Numbered from the stretch's first letter, positions 1 to 8,495 are shown. The stretch is DNA of 64,000 nt from Solwaraspora sp. WMMD1047 (GCF_029626155.1 NZ_JARUBL010000001.1:2294001-2358000), one strand, 5' to 3'. The notes: generated by a model not told the origin, from the letters alone. Program-made: numbers and translations.

Positions 1-1
1 C

Positions 2-30
2 TTGACCGCAGCCATTCGGCGGCATAACGT
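2..30 (+). promoter_or_regulatory. Candidate promoter for nrdRJ
   Basis: TTGACC (2-7) and TAACGT (25-30) are 17 bp apart and fit a sigma-70/HrdB promoter. A start near 37 would leave a leader of about 150 nt before nrdR. This is pattern recognition only; the region upstream of the window is not visible. Confidence 0.35.
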
Positions 31-37
31 CGACCCC

Positions 38-50
38 AACATCTAGTAGT
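38..50. promoter_or_regulatory. Possible NrdR box
   Basis: The core ACATCTAGT (39-47) resembles the TA-rich dyads bound by NrdR ahead of actinobacterial RNR operons. It lies at the expected start of the transcript from the candidate promoter, so binding could make nrdRJ autoregulated. A second, properly phased box is not obvious. A DnaA-box-like TCGTCCACA (65-73, one mismatch to the actinobacterial TTGTCCACA) follows. Both assignments are inference. Confidence 0.3.
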
Positions 51-188
51 CACAAGGGTGTAAGTCGTCCACAGGTTGGGTTCGACTACCCCCACAGGTT
101 CCTACGTACGACACCTCGGCGTCGGCCACCACAGGTGCCCGGCCGGGGTCGCGCCGTGCGCGGAGCCAATCGGAGAGGGAGGCCGGCG

Positions 189-698
189 ATGCGCTGTCCG
201 TACTGCCGGCACGCCGACTCCCGGGTCGTGGACTCGCGGGAGGCGGACGACGGCCAACTGATCCGCCGGCGGCGCTCCTGCCCGGAGTGCGGCAAGCGGT
301 TCACCACCGTCGAGGAGGCCGTACTCGCCGTCGTCAAGCGCAGCGGGGTCACCGAGCCGTTCAGCCGGACGAAGATCATCGGTGGCGTCCGCAAGGCCTG
401 CCAGGGCCGGCCGGTCGACGACGACGCGATCGCCCTGCTGGCCCAGCGGGTCGAGGAGACGGTCCGGGCCAAGGGCGCCGCCGAGCTGCCCAGCCACGAG
501 GTGGGACTGGCCATCCTGGGACCGCTGCGGGAGCTCGACGAGGTGGCCTACCTGCGATTCGCCAGCGTCTACCGGTCGTTCGACTCGCTCGGCGACTTCG
601 AACGTGAGATCGAGGCGCTGCGGGCGGCCGCCGCGGCGAAGGCGCGTACCGGGGATGGGGCCCCGGTGGGCGTGCCCGCCGGTGGTCGTACCGGCTAG
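189..698 (+). CDS. nrdR: Transcriptional repressor NrdR
   Basis: This 169-residue protein is the nucleotide-sensing repressor of ribonucleotide reductase genes. It opens with the family's zinc ribbon ([17 protein letters not shown], then CPECGKRF), followed by an ATP-cone domain (about residues 49-135) that senses ATP/dATP. The ATG at 189 is chosen because NrdR proteins begin MRCPYC and a purine-rich GAGAGGGAGG sits just upstream; the in-frame upstream extension is not family-like. It is 107 bp ahead of nrdJ on the same strand, the usual actinobacterial nrdR-nrdJ operon, and probably controls its own operon. The Ala-rich C-terminal tail is unremarkable. Confidence 0.96.
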   Translation: MRCPYCRHADSRVVDSREADDGQLIRRRRSCPECGKRFTTVEEAVLAVVKRSGVTEPFSRTKIIGGVRKACQGRPVDDDAIALLAQRVEETVRAKGAAELPSHEVGLAILGPLRELDEVAYLRFASVYRSFDSLGDFEREIEALRAAAAAKARTGDGAPVGVPAGGRTG

Positions 699-713
699 TT
701 GTTCTGATTCTTC

Positions 714-741
714 GGGCCCGTCGGTTTGGGCCCGTCGGTTT
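714..741 (+). repeat. Perfect 14-bp tandem duplication in nrdR-nrdJ spacer
   Basis: GGGCCCGTCGGTTT occurs at 714-727 and again, abutting and identical, at 728-741. It lies in the 107-bp spacer between nrdR and nrdJ. GGGCCC is self-complementary, so each copy can form only a very small hairpin. The function is unknown; simple slippage is the default explanation. Confidence 0.8.
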
Positions 742-805
742 CAGGGGTTCTTGTCAATCGGAAGAGTTTGCGCGCGGCACACGCGCGTGCGAGGGGGCGG
801 ATGAG

Positions 806-3800
806 ATGTCGGGGGAAGGCGTGACAGCAAGCAAGGCGCCGCGGGCCCGGTCCAACGGGGCCAGGAGCCAGCGGGGGCTGACGGTCGAGCGGGTCTGGAC
901 GACCGACGGCGTGCACCCCTACGACGAGGTGGCGTGGCAGCGCCGCGACGTCGTGATGACGAACTGGCGGGACGGCTCGATCAACTTCGAGCAGCGCGGG
1001 GTCGAGTTCCCCGAGACCTGGAGCGTCAACGCCGCCAACATCGTGACCACCAAGTACTTCCGCGGCGCCGTCGGCACCCCGGAGCGGGAGTGGTCGCTCA
1101 AGCAGCTCATCGACCGGGTGGTGAAGACCTACCGGGCGGCGGGGGAGCAGCACGGCTACTTCGCCACGCCGGCCGACGCGGAGATCTTCGAGCACGAGCT
1201 GACCTGGATGCTGCTGCACCAGGTGTTCAGCTTCAACTCGCCGGTCTGGTTCAACGTCGGCACCCAGTCACCGCAGCAGGTTTCCGCGTGCCAGCCCTAC
1301 GACGCGCTGGTCAGCACCCCTGCCGGACTCGTCCCGATCGGCGAGCTCGTGGAGACCAACGCCGTCGGTACAAAGGTGTATGACGCGCACGGCCTGACCA
1401 AGATCATCGCGGTCAAGGCCAATGGCACGAAGGATGTGCTCCGGCTGCACAGCAAGGCCGGCTACACCCTCGACGTGACGCCGGACCATCTGGTGTGGAA
1501 GTCGACCGGTGCGGGCACCGGCCGGTTCGTCGAGGCCGGCACCCTCGTTCCCGGCGACTCCCTCGAGTGGCACCGGCGGGCTGCCTTCGGTGAGAAGGAG
1601 ATCGCTGGGCGGGAGGTCGCCGAGGCGGCCCTCGCCGGTTGGTTGCAGTCCGACGGGTTCGTGGGGAAGTACGACACGGGCACCAACCGTTCGCTGACGA
1701 TCGAGGCGATGACGGTCAACAACCAGGAGCTCGACTGGGTGGTGGCCGCGCTCGACGCGGTGTTCCCCGGGGCTCACCGGCACGAGCGTGCGGTCGCCAC
1801 CCAGAGCGCGGACCTGGACTGCCGGCGTACCCGCCTCTACGGCGAGCACCTGCGTACGTTCGTCGACAAGTGGGACCTGCTGGCTCGGGGCACCGACATG
1901 GTGGTGCCGGCGGCGCTCTTCAACGCGCCGTTGCCAGTGGTCGCGGCTTACCTGAAGAGCATGTTCCAGGCCGAAGGATACGTTTCGGCCCGGGAACGGT
2001 CGACGCTCGTCGGGCTGGACATGATCTCCGAGCAGCTGGTTCGCGGGATGCAGAGCCTGCTGCTGCGTTTCGGAATCTTCGCCAGGGTCTCGTTCAAGGC
2101 CGACCGGCGTGCCGATCGCAAGGGATGCTGGTCGCTGCGGATCCAGAATGCCGGTGATCGGGAGATCTTCGCCGATGAGATCGGCTTCGTCGACGACCGC
2201 AAGTCGCGCAAGCTGGAGGAGAGCTTCGCCAAGGGCGGCCGAGCGGCCCGGCCGGTCAAGCGGCTGGAGATCGCGCGCGTCGAGCGGCTCGGGTCGATGG
2301 AGGTCTACGACATCCAGACCGAGTCGGGTGAGTATCTCTCGGGGAACCTCCGAGTCCACAACTGTTTCATTCTGGCCGTCGACGACTCCATGGATTCCAT
2401 CCTGGATTGGTACAAAGAGGAAGGGTTGATCTTCAAGGGTGGCTCCGGCTCCGGGGTGAACCTGTCCCGGATCCGCTCCTCGCGGGAGCTGCTCTCCAGC
2501 GGTGGCACCGCCTCCGGGCCGGTCAGCTTCATGCGCGGCGCCGACGCCAGCGCCGGGACGATCAAGTCCGGCGGCGCCACCAGGCGGGCGGCCAAGATGG
2601 TCATCCTCGACGTCGACCACCCCGACATCGAGGAGTTCGTCGTCACCAAGGCGCGCGAGGAGCACAAGATCCGGGCGCTGCGCGACGCCGGCTTCGACAT
2701 GGACCTCGGCGGCTCCGACATCGTCAGCGTGCAGTACCAGAACGCCAACAACTCGGTCCGGGTCTCCGACGAGTTCATGCGCTCGGTCGAGGACGGCGGC
2801 GACTTCGAGCTGCGCGGCCGGCTCGACGGCGCGGTCATCGACACCGTCGACGCCAAGGGTCTGTTCCGCAAGATCTCGCAGGCCGCCTGGGAGTGCGCCG
2901 ACCCGGGCCTGCAGTACGACGACACCATCAACGACTGGCACACCTGCCCTGAAACCGGACGTATCACCGCATCTAACCCATGTAGTGAATATCTCCATTT
3001 GGACAACTCGTCCTGCAACCTGGCTTCGCTGAACCTGATGAAGTTCCTGCGGGCCGACGGCGGATTCGAGGTCGAGAAGTTCGTCCGGTCCGTCGAGTTC
3101 GTGATCACCGCGATGGACATCTCGATCTGCTTCGCCGACTTCCCGACCCAGAAGATCGGCGAGACCACCCGGGCCTACCGTCAGCTCGGCATCGGGTACG
3201 CCAACCTCGGTGCGCTGCTGATGGCCTCCGGCCTGCCGTACGACTCGGAGGGGGGTCGGACCCTGGCGGCCGGCATCACCTCGCTGATGACCGGGGTGGC
3301 GTACCGCCGCTCGGCGGAACTTGCCGGCGTGGTCGGCCCATACGACGGGTACGCCCGCAACGCCGAGCCGCACAAGCGGGTGATGCGCAAGCACGCCGCC
3401 GCCAGCGACGCGATCAAGCCGGTCGGCGCCGTCAGCACCGCGATCGTCCGGGAGGCGACCCGGCAGTGGCAGACCGGCAACAAGATCGGCGAGAAGTCGG
3501 GTTGGCGCAACTCGCAGGCCAGCGTGCTTGCGCCCACCGGGTGCCTGACGGCGGACACCCTTGTCACCACCGACCGTGGCCTGACCCGGCTCGGTGAGCT
3601 CGGCGACGTCTACGGCGACCGGTGGCAGGACCTGGACCTCAAGGTTTCCACCGATGAGGGCGCCCGGCAGGCGACCCGGTTCTTCATCAACGGCGAGGAG
3701 CCGACCCGCCGGATCGCCACCGACGCCGGCTACCGGATTCAGGGCACCCTCGCCCACCGGATCAAGGTCGTGAACACCGCGACCGGTGACTGGGAGTGGA

Positions 3801-6085
3801 AGCGGATGGCCGAGGTCGCCCCCGGCGATGTCGTGCCGATCCAGCTTGGCACGTTGGTAGGTGAACCTCGGCGTGTGCCGCTGCCCGTGCTCGACCAGGC
3901 GTACTACGCCGGGGATCACCGGCTGTACGTACCGGAGCACGTCGACGAGGAGCTGGCCGAACTGGTCGGTTACTTCATGGGCGACGGCAGCCTGCACGCC
4001 AAGGGCATCCGGCTCTGTGTCGCCGACACCGACCTGGACGTGGTCGAGCGGATCCAGGTACTGAGCAAGGGGCTGTTCGGGCTCGAGCCGACCGTCGAGG
4101 TGAGAACCGGATACCGGGAGGTCACCCTCTCGTCCGTTCGGCTGGCGCGGTGGTGGCGGGCGGCCGGCTTCGGCAAGACGCTGCCGACCATCGAGCGCGC
4201 CGGCCGGAGGGTGCCGGATGAGGAGCACAGCGGCACGGGCTGGGCGCCCCGGGTACCGTCGGCGATCCTGGAGACCAACGACGTCACCGTGTACGCGGCC
4301 TTCCTGCGCGGCCTGTTCGAGGCCGACGGCACGGTCCTCAGCGGGGTTCCCTCGATGTCGACGTCGACCGAGTCGTTCGCCGACGAGATCCGGACGGTGT
4401 TGCTCAGCCTCGGTATGGCGACGACCACCCGGCGTACGGTTTCCGGCTTCGGCGGCGACATCTTCCAGGTCCGGCTCCGCAACCAGGAGCACGCGATCGC
4501 GTTCGAGGAGATCGTCGGGTTCATCGGACGCCGCAAGGCGGAGCTGATCGTGCTCGAACCCGGGCAGACCGGCAACCGGGACCGGATCCGGCTGCCCCGG
4601 GCCATCTGGGAACTGTTGGTGCCGGGTGGTCACGAGCTGCGTGACACGGTGCTCCAGTCGTTGCGCAAGACCGGCGGGGTACCGCGGTCGGTGGCGCTGC
4701 GGCTGTTCGCGGAGACCGGCGACGACCGGCTCGGGCACGCGCTCGGGTACCTGTACGAGACGGTCCGGGCCAACGAGGACGGTGGTGTCCAGCCCACGTA
4801 CGACCTGTCTGTGCCGGCCAACGTCACCTACGTGGCGGCGGGGTTCGTCAGCCACAACACCATCGGCCTCATGATGGACTGCGACACCACCGGGGTGGAG
4901 CCGGACCTGGCGCTCGTCAAGTTCAAGAAGCTGGTCGGCGGCGGCTCGATGCAGATCGTCAACCAGACCGTGCCGCGGGCGCTGCGCAGCCTCGGCTACC
5001 CCGAGGAGCAGGTCGAGGCGGTCGTCGAGCACATCGCCGACCAGGGCCACGTGGTGGACGCGCCCGGCCTCAAGCCGGAGCACTACCCGGTCTTCGACTG
5101 CGCGATGGGGGAGCGGTCGATCGCGCCGATGGGGCACGTGCGGATGATGGCGGCGGTCCAGCCGTTCATCTCCGGGGCGATCTCCAAGACGGTGAACATG
5201 CCAGAGGCGGCGACCGTCGAGGATGTCGAGAAGATCTACTTCGAGGGCTGGAAGCTGGGGCTGAAGGCGCTGGCGATCTACCGGGACAACTGCAAGGTCG
5301 GCCAGCCGCTGTCGGCGAGCAAGCGGGAGAAGGCCGCCGAGGCGGCACCGGCCGAGGTGGAGAAGGTCGTCGAGAAGGTCGTCGAGTACCGGCCGGTCCG
5401 CAAGCGGCTGCCGAAGAAGCGGCCGTCAGAGACGGTGTCGTTCGCCGTCGGCGGCGCGGAGGGCTATCTGACCGCGTCGTCGTACCCGGATGACGGGCTC
5501 GGTGAGGTCTTCCTGAAGATGTCCAAGCAGGGCTCGACGCTGGCCGGGGTGATGGACGCCTTCTCGGTGGCCATCTCGATCGGTCTGCAGTACGGCGTGC
5601 CGCTGGACACGTACGTCAGCAAGTTCACCAACATGCGGTTCGAGCCGGCCGGGATGACCGACGACCCGGACATCCGGTTGGCGACCTCGGTGATGGACTA
5701 CATCTTCCGCCGGCTGGCGTTGGATTTCCTGCCGTACGAGCGCCGGGCTGAGCTGGGCATCTTCACGGCGCGGGAGCGGGCCGCGCAGTTGCGGGCCGAG
5801 GCGGACGCGGAGAGCGGCGCGGATCTGACCGCCATCGCCTCGTCGGCGCCGGTCGAGGCGCCGGCCGAGCCGGCCCCGGCCCCGGCGGCGTCGGCTGAGG
5901 CCGCCGCGGCCGAGCCGGCCGCCGTCCGGCCGGCACCGGAGGTGGGCTCCTCCACCGAACTGCTGGAGGCGGTGATCGGCAAGGCGGCCGACGCGCCGCT
6001 CTGCTTCACCTGCGGTACGAAGATGCGCCCGGCCGGTAGCTGCTACGTCTGTGAAGGCTGCGGCTCCACCTCGGGCTGCAGCTAG
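806..6085 (+). CDS. nrdJ: Vitamin B12-dependent ribonucleoside-diphosphate reductase (class II), with two inteins
   Basis: The precursor has 1759 residues. Removing inteins at 162-519 and 913-1351 leaves a 962-residue adenosylcobalamin-dependent reductase, normal for actinobacterial NrdJ; it makes dNTP precursors without needing oxygen. The active-site set is intact: redox Cys520 (first residue after intein 1, in the SACFIL context), thiyl-radical Cys726 in NPCSE, partner Cys737 (SSCNLASLN), and a C-terminal CFTCGTKMRP...CEGCGSTSGCS zinc/redox tail. An Ala/Pro/Glu-rich linker (about 1680-1725) precedes the tail. The ATG at 806 follows a GAGGGGGCGG ribosome site. No cobalamin riboswitch is evident upstream. 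It forms an operon with nrdR and ends at a strong terminator. Codons around NPCSE are anomalous (separate entry). Confidence 0.97.
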   Translation: MSGEGVTASKAPRARSNGARSQRGLTVERVWTTDGVHPYDEVAWQRRDVVMTNWRDGSINFEQRGVEFPETWSVNAANIVTTKYFRGAVGTPEREWSLKQLIDRVVKTYRAAGEQHGYFATPADAEIFEHELTWMLLHQVFSFNSPVWFNVGTQSPQQVSACQPYDALVSTPAGLVPIGELVETNAVGTKVYDAHGLTKIIAVKANGTKDVLRLHSKAGYTLDVTPDHLVWKSTGAGTGRFVEAGTLVPGDSLEWHRRAAFGEKEIAGREVAEAALAGWLQSDGFVGKYDTGTNRSLTIEAMTVNNQELDWVVAALDAVFPGAHRHERAVATQSADLDCRRTRLYGEHLRTFVDKWDLLARGTDMVVPAALFNAPLPVVAAYLKSMFQAEGYVSARERSTLVGLDMISEQLVRGMQSLLLRFGIFARVSFKADRRADRKGCWSLRIQNAGDREIFADEIGFVDDRKSRKLEESFAKGGRAARPVKRLEIARVERLGSMEVYDIQTESGEYLSGNLRVHNCFILAVDDSMDSILDWYKEEGLIFKGGSGSGVNLSRIRSSRELLSSGGTASGPVSFMRGADASAGTIKSGGATRRAAKMVILDVDHPDIEEFVVTKAREEHKIRALRDAGFDMDLGGSDIVSVQYQNANNSVRVSDEFMRSVEDGGDFELRGRLDGAVIDTVDAKGLFRKISQAAWECADPGLQYDDTINDWHTCPETGRITASNPCSEYLHLDNSSCNLASLNLMKFLRADGGFEVEKFVRSVEFVITAMDISICFADFPTQKIGETTRAYRQLGIGYANLGALLMASGLPYDSEGGRTLAAGITSLMTGVAYRRSAELAGVVGPYDGYARNAEPHKRVMRKHAAASDAIKPVGAVSTAIVREATRQWQTGNKIGEKSGWRNSQASVLAPTGCLTADTLVTTDRGLTRLGELGDVYGDRWQDLDLKVSTDEGARQATRFFINGEEPTRRIATDAGYRIQGTLAHRIKVVNTATGDWEWKRMAEVAPGDVVPIQLGTLVGEPRRVPLPVLDQAYYAGDHRLYVPEHVDEELAELVGYFMGDGSLHAKGIRLCVADTDLDVVERIQVLSKGLFGLEPTVEVRTGYREVTLSSVRLARWWRAAGFGKTLPTIERAGRRVPDEEHSGTGWAPRVPSAILETNDVTVYAAFLRGLFEADGTVLSGVPSMSTSTESFADEIRTVLLSLGMATTTRRTVSGFGGDIFQVRLRNQEHAIAFEEIVGFIGRRKAELIVLEPGQTGNRDRIRLPRAIWELLVPGGHELRDTVLQSLRKTGGVPRSVALRLFAETGDDRLGHALGYLYETVRANEDGGVQPTYDLSVPANVTYVAAGFVSHNTIGLMMDCDTTGVEPDLALVKFKKLVGGGSMQIVNQTVPRALRSLGYPEEQVEAVVEHIADQGHVVDAPGLKPEHYPVFDCAMGERSIAPMGHVRMMAAVQPFISGAISKTVNMPEAATVEDVEKIYFEGWKLGLKALAIYRDNCKVGQPLSASKREKAAEAAPAEVEKVVEKVVEYRPVRKRLPKKRPSETVSFAVGGAEGYLTASSYPDDGLGEVFLKMSKQGSTLAGVMDAFSVAISIGLQYGVPLDTYVSKFTNMRFEPAGMTDDPDIRLATSVMDYIFRRLALDFLPYERRAELGIFTARERAAQLRAEADAESGADLTAIASSAPVEAPAEPAPAPAASAEAAAAEPAAVRPAPEVGSSTELLEAVIGKAADAPLCFTCGTKMRPAGSCYVCEGCGSTSGCS
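1289..2362 (+). other. Intein 1 of NrdJ with LAGLIDADG homing endonuclease (358 aa)
   Basis: This is an in-frame self-splicing element. It begins with Cys162 (CQPYDALVSTPAG), has a block-B-type TPDH motif (TxxH), and ends VHN before extein Cys520. All splicing residues (Cys1, block-B His, His-Asn end, Cys+1) are present, so it should splice. Two dodecapeptide motifs with acidic catalytic residues, LAGWLQSDGF (276-285) and LKSMFQAEGY (383-392), indicate an intact homing endonuclease. The insertion lies immediately before the host's redox-active cysteine, which therefore doubles as the +1 splicing nucleophile. Confidence 0.95.
2948..3007 (+). other. AT-rich, atypically coded tract over the NrdJ thiyl-radical motif
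   Basis: Twenty codons encoding residues 715-734 and covering NPCSE contain 28 G/C of 60 bases, and only 8 of 20 third positions are G/C. The flanking codons are almost all G/C-ending. Examples are CCT, CGT, TCT, TGT, AGT and TAT. The edges are abrupt. The protein sequence is normal, so the change is at the DNA level only. It may be a patch from foreign or resynthesised DNA, such as repair after intein loss or homing, but the cause is not proven. Confidence 0.7.
3542..4858 (+). other. Intein 2 of NrdJ with LAGLIDADG homing endonuclease (439 aa)
   Basis: It begins Cys913 (CLTADTLVTTDRG), has a block-B-like GTLAHRI, and ends VSHN before extein Thr1352. Splicing rejoins APTG to TIGLMMD, restoring the conserved phosphate-binding APTGTIG loop of class II reductases. 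Endonuclease motifs LVGYFMGDGS (1053-1062) and LRGLFEADGT (1167-1176) keep their acidic residues. It differs from intein 1 in length, +1 residue (Thr rather than Cys) and sequence, so it was acquired separately. Confidence 0.95.
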
Positions 6086-6098
6086 CACCGCTGAACCG

Positions 6099-6140
6099 AC
6101 GGCGGCCGTCCGATCCGACCCCGGATCGGACGGCCGCCGT
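6099..6140 (+). terminator. Strong hairpin terminator of nrdRJ
   Basis: A perfect 19-bp stem (6099-6117 with 6122-6140) and a 4-nt loop start 13 bp after the nrdJ stop. There is no U-tract, as is common in high-GC actinobacteria. Confidence 0.85.
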
Positions 6141-6320
6141 GTTCGTGCCGCCCGCCGGGTGGCGCGACCAGCGCCGGGATGGGAATGTGAACGCCGCACG
6201 CCGGCGAGCGGTGGGGCCGCCGGGTGGGGGAGGCCGGCGCTCCTTCGACCGGCAGTGCGGCAACGTCAACCTGCCGGCCGCCGCGTTGAGCTGAGGCCGG
6301 CAGTGGCTAGGGTCGGTCCG

Positions 6321-6584
6321 GTGAACGCCGATCGGGAACGCCGGTTGCCGCTGGCGCCGCGGCCGCTGACCGTGCCGCACCCGGCGCGCCTGGCGCCGGA
6401 CCACCCGGACCGGGAACGGATCCTGGCCGCCCACGCGGCGGCGCTGGCGGCCGGGCAGGCCGGCTACCCCGACCCGGAGACCGGCCTCTTCGTCCTCACC
6501 GCCGGCTTCCTGGCCCGGCGGGGAACCTGCTGCGGGCGGGGTTGCCGGCACTGTCCGTACGTCAACGAGCCGGTGGACGGGTAG
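6321..6584 (+). CDS. DUF5522 family cysteine-rich small protein
   Basis: An 87-residue protein whose C-terminal half carries the DUF5522 signature: HP-A-RL, PDHPDRERIL, AHAAAL, Y-PDPETGLFVLTA, then RGTCCGRGCRHCPY. The CC-x-x-x-C-x-x-C cluster suggests metal binding, but no reaction is known for the family. The GTG at 6321 is favoured (purine-rich AGGGTCGG upstream); GTG at 6303 is an alternative. It lies 11 bp before lhgO on the same strand and is probably cotranscribed with it. Confidence 0.8.
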   Translation: MNADRERRLPLAPRPLTVPHPARLAPDHPDRERILAAHAAALAAGQAGYPDPETGLFVLTAGFLARRGTCCGRGCRHCPYVNEPVDG

Positions 6585-6595
6585 CGTAGCTGGCC

Positions 6596-7780
6596 ATGAC
6601 CAGGTACGTGGTGATCGGCGGCGGCATCGTCGGGCTGGCGGTCGCGCACCGGATCATCCTCGACCGGCCGGACGCCGAGGTGACGGTGCTGGAGAAGGAG
6701 CCGCGGCTGGCGGCGCACCAGACCGGCCGCAACTCCGGCGTCATCCACGCGGGCGTGTACTACCAGCCCGGCAGTCTGAAGGCGCGGCTGTGCCGGGCCG
6801 GCAGCCAGTCCATGGTGGAGTTCTGCGCCGCGAACGACATTCCGGTGCAGGTCTGCGGCAAGCTCATCGTGGCCACCGACGACAGCGAGCTGCCCCGGCT
6901 GCGGGCGCTGCACGACCGGGCGGTGGCCAACGGCCTGCCGGTGAAGCTGATCGACGGGGCGCAGGCCCGGGAGTACGAGCCGGCCGTGCGCTGCGTCGGC
7001 GGGCTGCACGTCGCCTCCACCGGCATCGTCGACTTCACCGCGGTCTGCCAGGCGTTGGGCCGGCTCGCCGTGGCGGCGGGCGCGACGATCCGGCTGAACA
7101 CCCGGTTCACCGGGGTGCGGGTGCGCGGCGGTGAGCAGGTGGTCCGGACCACGACCGGCGAGCTGGTGGCGGACGTGCTGGTCAACTGCGCCGGGCTCTA
7201 CTCCGACCGGGTGGCCGGGCTGGCCGGGGTGCGGCCGGCGGCGCGGATCATCCCGTTCCGGGGGGAGTACTACGAGCTGCGTCCGGAGCGGGCGTCGCTG
7301 GTCCGAGGGCTGATCTACCCGGTGCCCGACCCGCGGTTCCCGTTCCTCGGCGTACACCTGACCCGGTCGATCGACGGGAGCGTGCACGCCGGTCCGAACG
7401 CGGTGTTGGCGCTGGCCCGGGAGGGTTATTCGTGGACCAAGGGCAATCTTCGCGACCTGGCCGACCTGGCCGGCTACCCGGGCTTCTGGCGGCTGGGCAG
7501 CCGGCACCTCGGGTACGGCCTGGCCGAGGTGCGCAGGTCCCTGTCGCGGCAGCGGTTCGCCCGCAGCCTGGCCCGGTTGGTGCCGGAGCTGACCGAGGCG
7601 GATCTGGTGCCCGGTGAACCGGGGGTGCGGGCCCAGGCGGTGGGCCGGGACGGTTCGCTTGTGGACGACTTCCTGATCGCCGAGGGCGACCGGCAGGTGC
7701 ACGTACTGAATGCGCCGTCACCGGCGGCGACGAGTTCGCTGGAGATCGCCCGGCACATCGTCGGCCGGCTGCCGGTCTGA
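6596..7780 (+). CDS. lhgO: L-2-hydroxyglutarate oxidase
   Basis: This 394-residue FAD enzyme of the DAO/GlpO fold oxidises L-2-hydroxyglutarate to 2-oxoglutarate, a metabolite-repair and catabolic reaction. The N-terminus YVVIGGGIVGLAVAH is the Rossmann dinucleotide-binding motif, followed by the LhgO-typical HQTGRNSGVIHAGVYY. Other family segments are NCAGLYSDRVA and PFRGEYYEL. The C-terminal NAPSPAATSSLEIA closes the FAD site. Length and motif order match LhgO. The DUF5522 gene is just upstream. No membrane segment is apparent; E. coli LhgO is membrane-associated. Confidence 0.93.
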   Translation: MTRYVVIGGGIVGLAVAHRIILDRPDAEVTVLEKEPRLAAHQTGRNSGVIHAGVYYQPGSLKARLCRAGSQSMVEFCAANDIPVQVCGKLIVATDDSELPRLRALHDRAVANGLPVKLIDGAQAREYEPAVRCVGGLHVASTGIVDFTAVCQALGRLAVAAGATIRLNTRFTGVRVRGGEQVVRTTTGELVADVLVNCAGLYSDRVAGLAGVRPAARIIPFRGEYYELRPERASLVRGLIYPVPDPRFPFLGVHLTRSIDGSVHAGPNAVLALAREGYSWTKGNLRDLADLAGYPGFWRLGSRHLGYGLAEVRRSLSRQRFARSLARLVPELTEADLVPGEPGVRAQAVGRDGSLVDDFLIAEGDRQVHVLNAPSPAATSSLEIARHIVGRLPV

Positions 7781-7887
7781 CCGGCGCGGTGCCGGCCGCC
7801 GGCCGACTTTCGCGGTGGCGGCCCAGGCCGTACGGTGTCCGACGGGCCGGCCGACCGGCGGCCGGTCCCGGTGAGCGGGAGGTTACC

Positions 7888-8442
7888 TTGCGTGCGCGGC
7901 TGCTCTGCCTGACCGGGGTCGGCCTGCTGGCCGTGGCCGGCTGCGGCGACGGCGGCGAGGAAGCGCCGCCCGACCAGGTGCGGGTGCCGCCGGTGGTGCA
8001 GGTGCCGGCCGCCTCCGCCGGCGGGGCCTGCCAGCTGCTCGACTATTCGACGATCGAGGAGACCACCGGGGTACGGTTCGACGTCTCGGCGGCCAGCCAG
8101 CACAGCACCACCCAGACCTGCCAGGTGCGGTCGGAGGCCGCGGCCCACCCGGATCTGCTGCTGTCGGTGACCACCACGAAGGCGAACGTCGAGACGTTCA
8201 CCGAGGAGATGGCGCCCAGCGGGAGCACGTCGGTGGGTGGCCTCGGTAAGGCCGCCTACCGGCTGACCCGCGCACCGGCCAAGGGGCACGGCGCCGCGGT
8301 GGAGATCGGTTGGCTCACCGGGGAAGGTCGGATGTTGAGCCTGCGCTACACGCTCGCGGCCGACGGGGACCGGGCCACCGCGGACGCCTTCGCGGAGAAG
8401 CTGGTCACGATGGCGAAGCGGCTGGACGTGGACCGCCTCTGA
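7888..8442 (+). CDS. Putative lipoprotein
   Basis: This 184-residue protein starts at a TTG (7888) placed 5 nt after GGGAGG. It has a short signal peptide ending in the lipobox AVAGC (Cys19), so the mature form should be lipid-anchored outside the membrane. After a short Pro/Val linker comes a domain of about 150 residues with two cysteines (ACQLLD...TCQVRS), resembling the DUF3558-type lipoproteins of actinobacteria. Function is unknown. It is followed by the convergent ideR gene. Confidence 0.7.
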   Translation: MRARLLCLTGVGLLAVAGCGDGGEEAPPDQVRVPPVVQVPAASAGGACQLLDYSTIEETTGVRFDVSAASQHSTTQTCQVRSEAAAHPDLLLSVTTTKANVETFTEEMAPSGSTSVGGLGKAAYRLTRAPAKGHGAAVEIGWLTGEGRMLSLRYTLAADGDRATADAFAEKLVTMAKRLDVDRL

Positions 8443-8495
8443 CGCCGGGTCGGCCTGGGCGTCAGCGGGCGGCGGGTGTCAGCGGCGGCAGGTGA

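Noticed and set aside
699-805. Cobalamin riboswitch ahead of nrdJ
   Set aside because: The spacer is only 107 bp and lacks the conserved B12-box; it holds a short tandem repeat instead.
1268-5137. Long reverse-strand reading frame opposite nrdJ (over 1200 codons)
   Set aside because: It is a GC-bias mirror of nrdJ, composed of Arg/Pro/Gly/Val-rich sequence with no domain, and it runs through both inteins.
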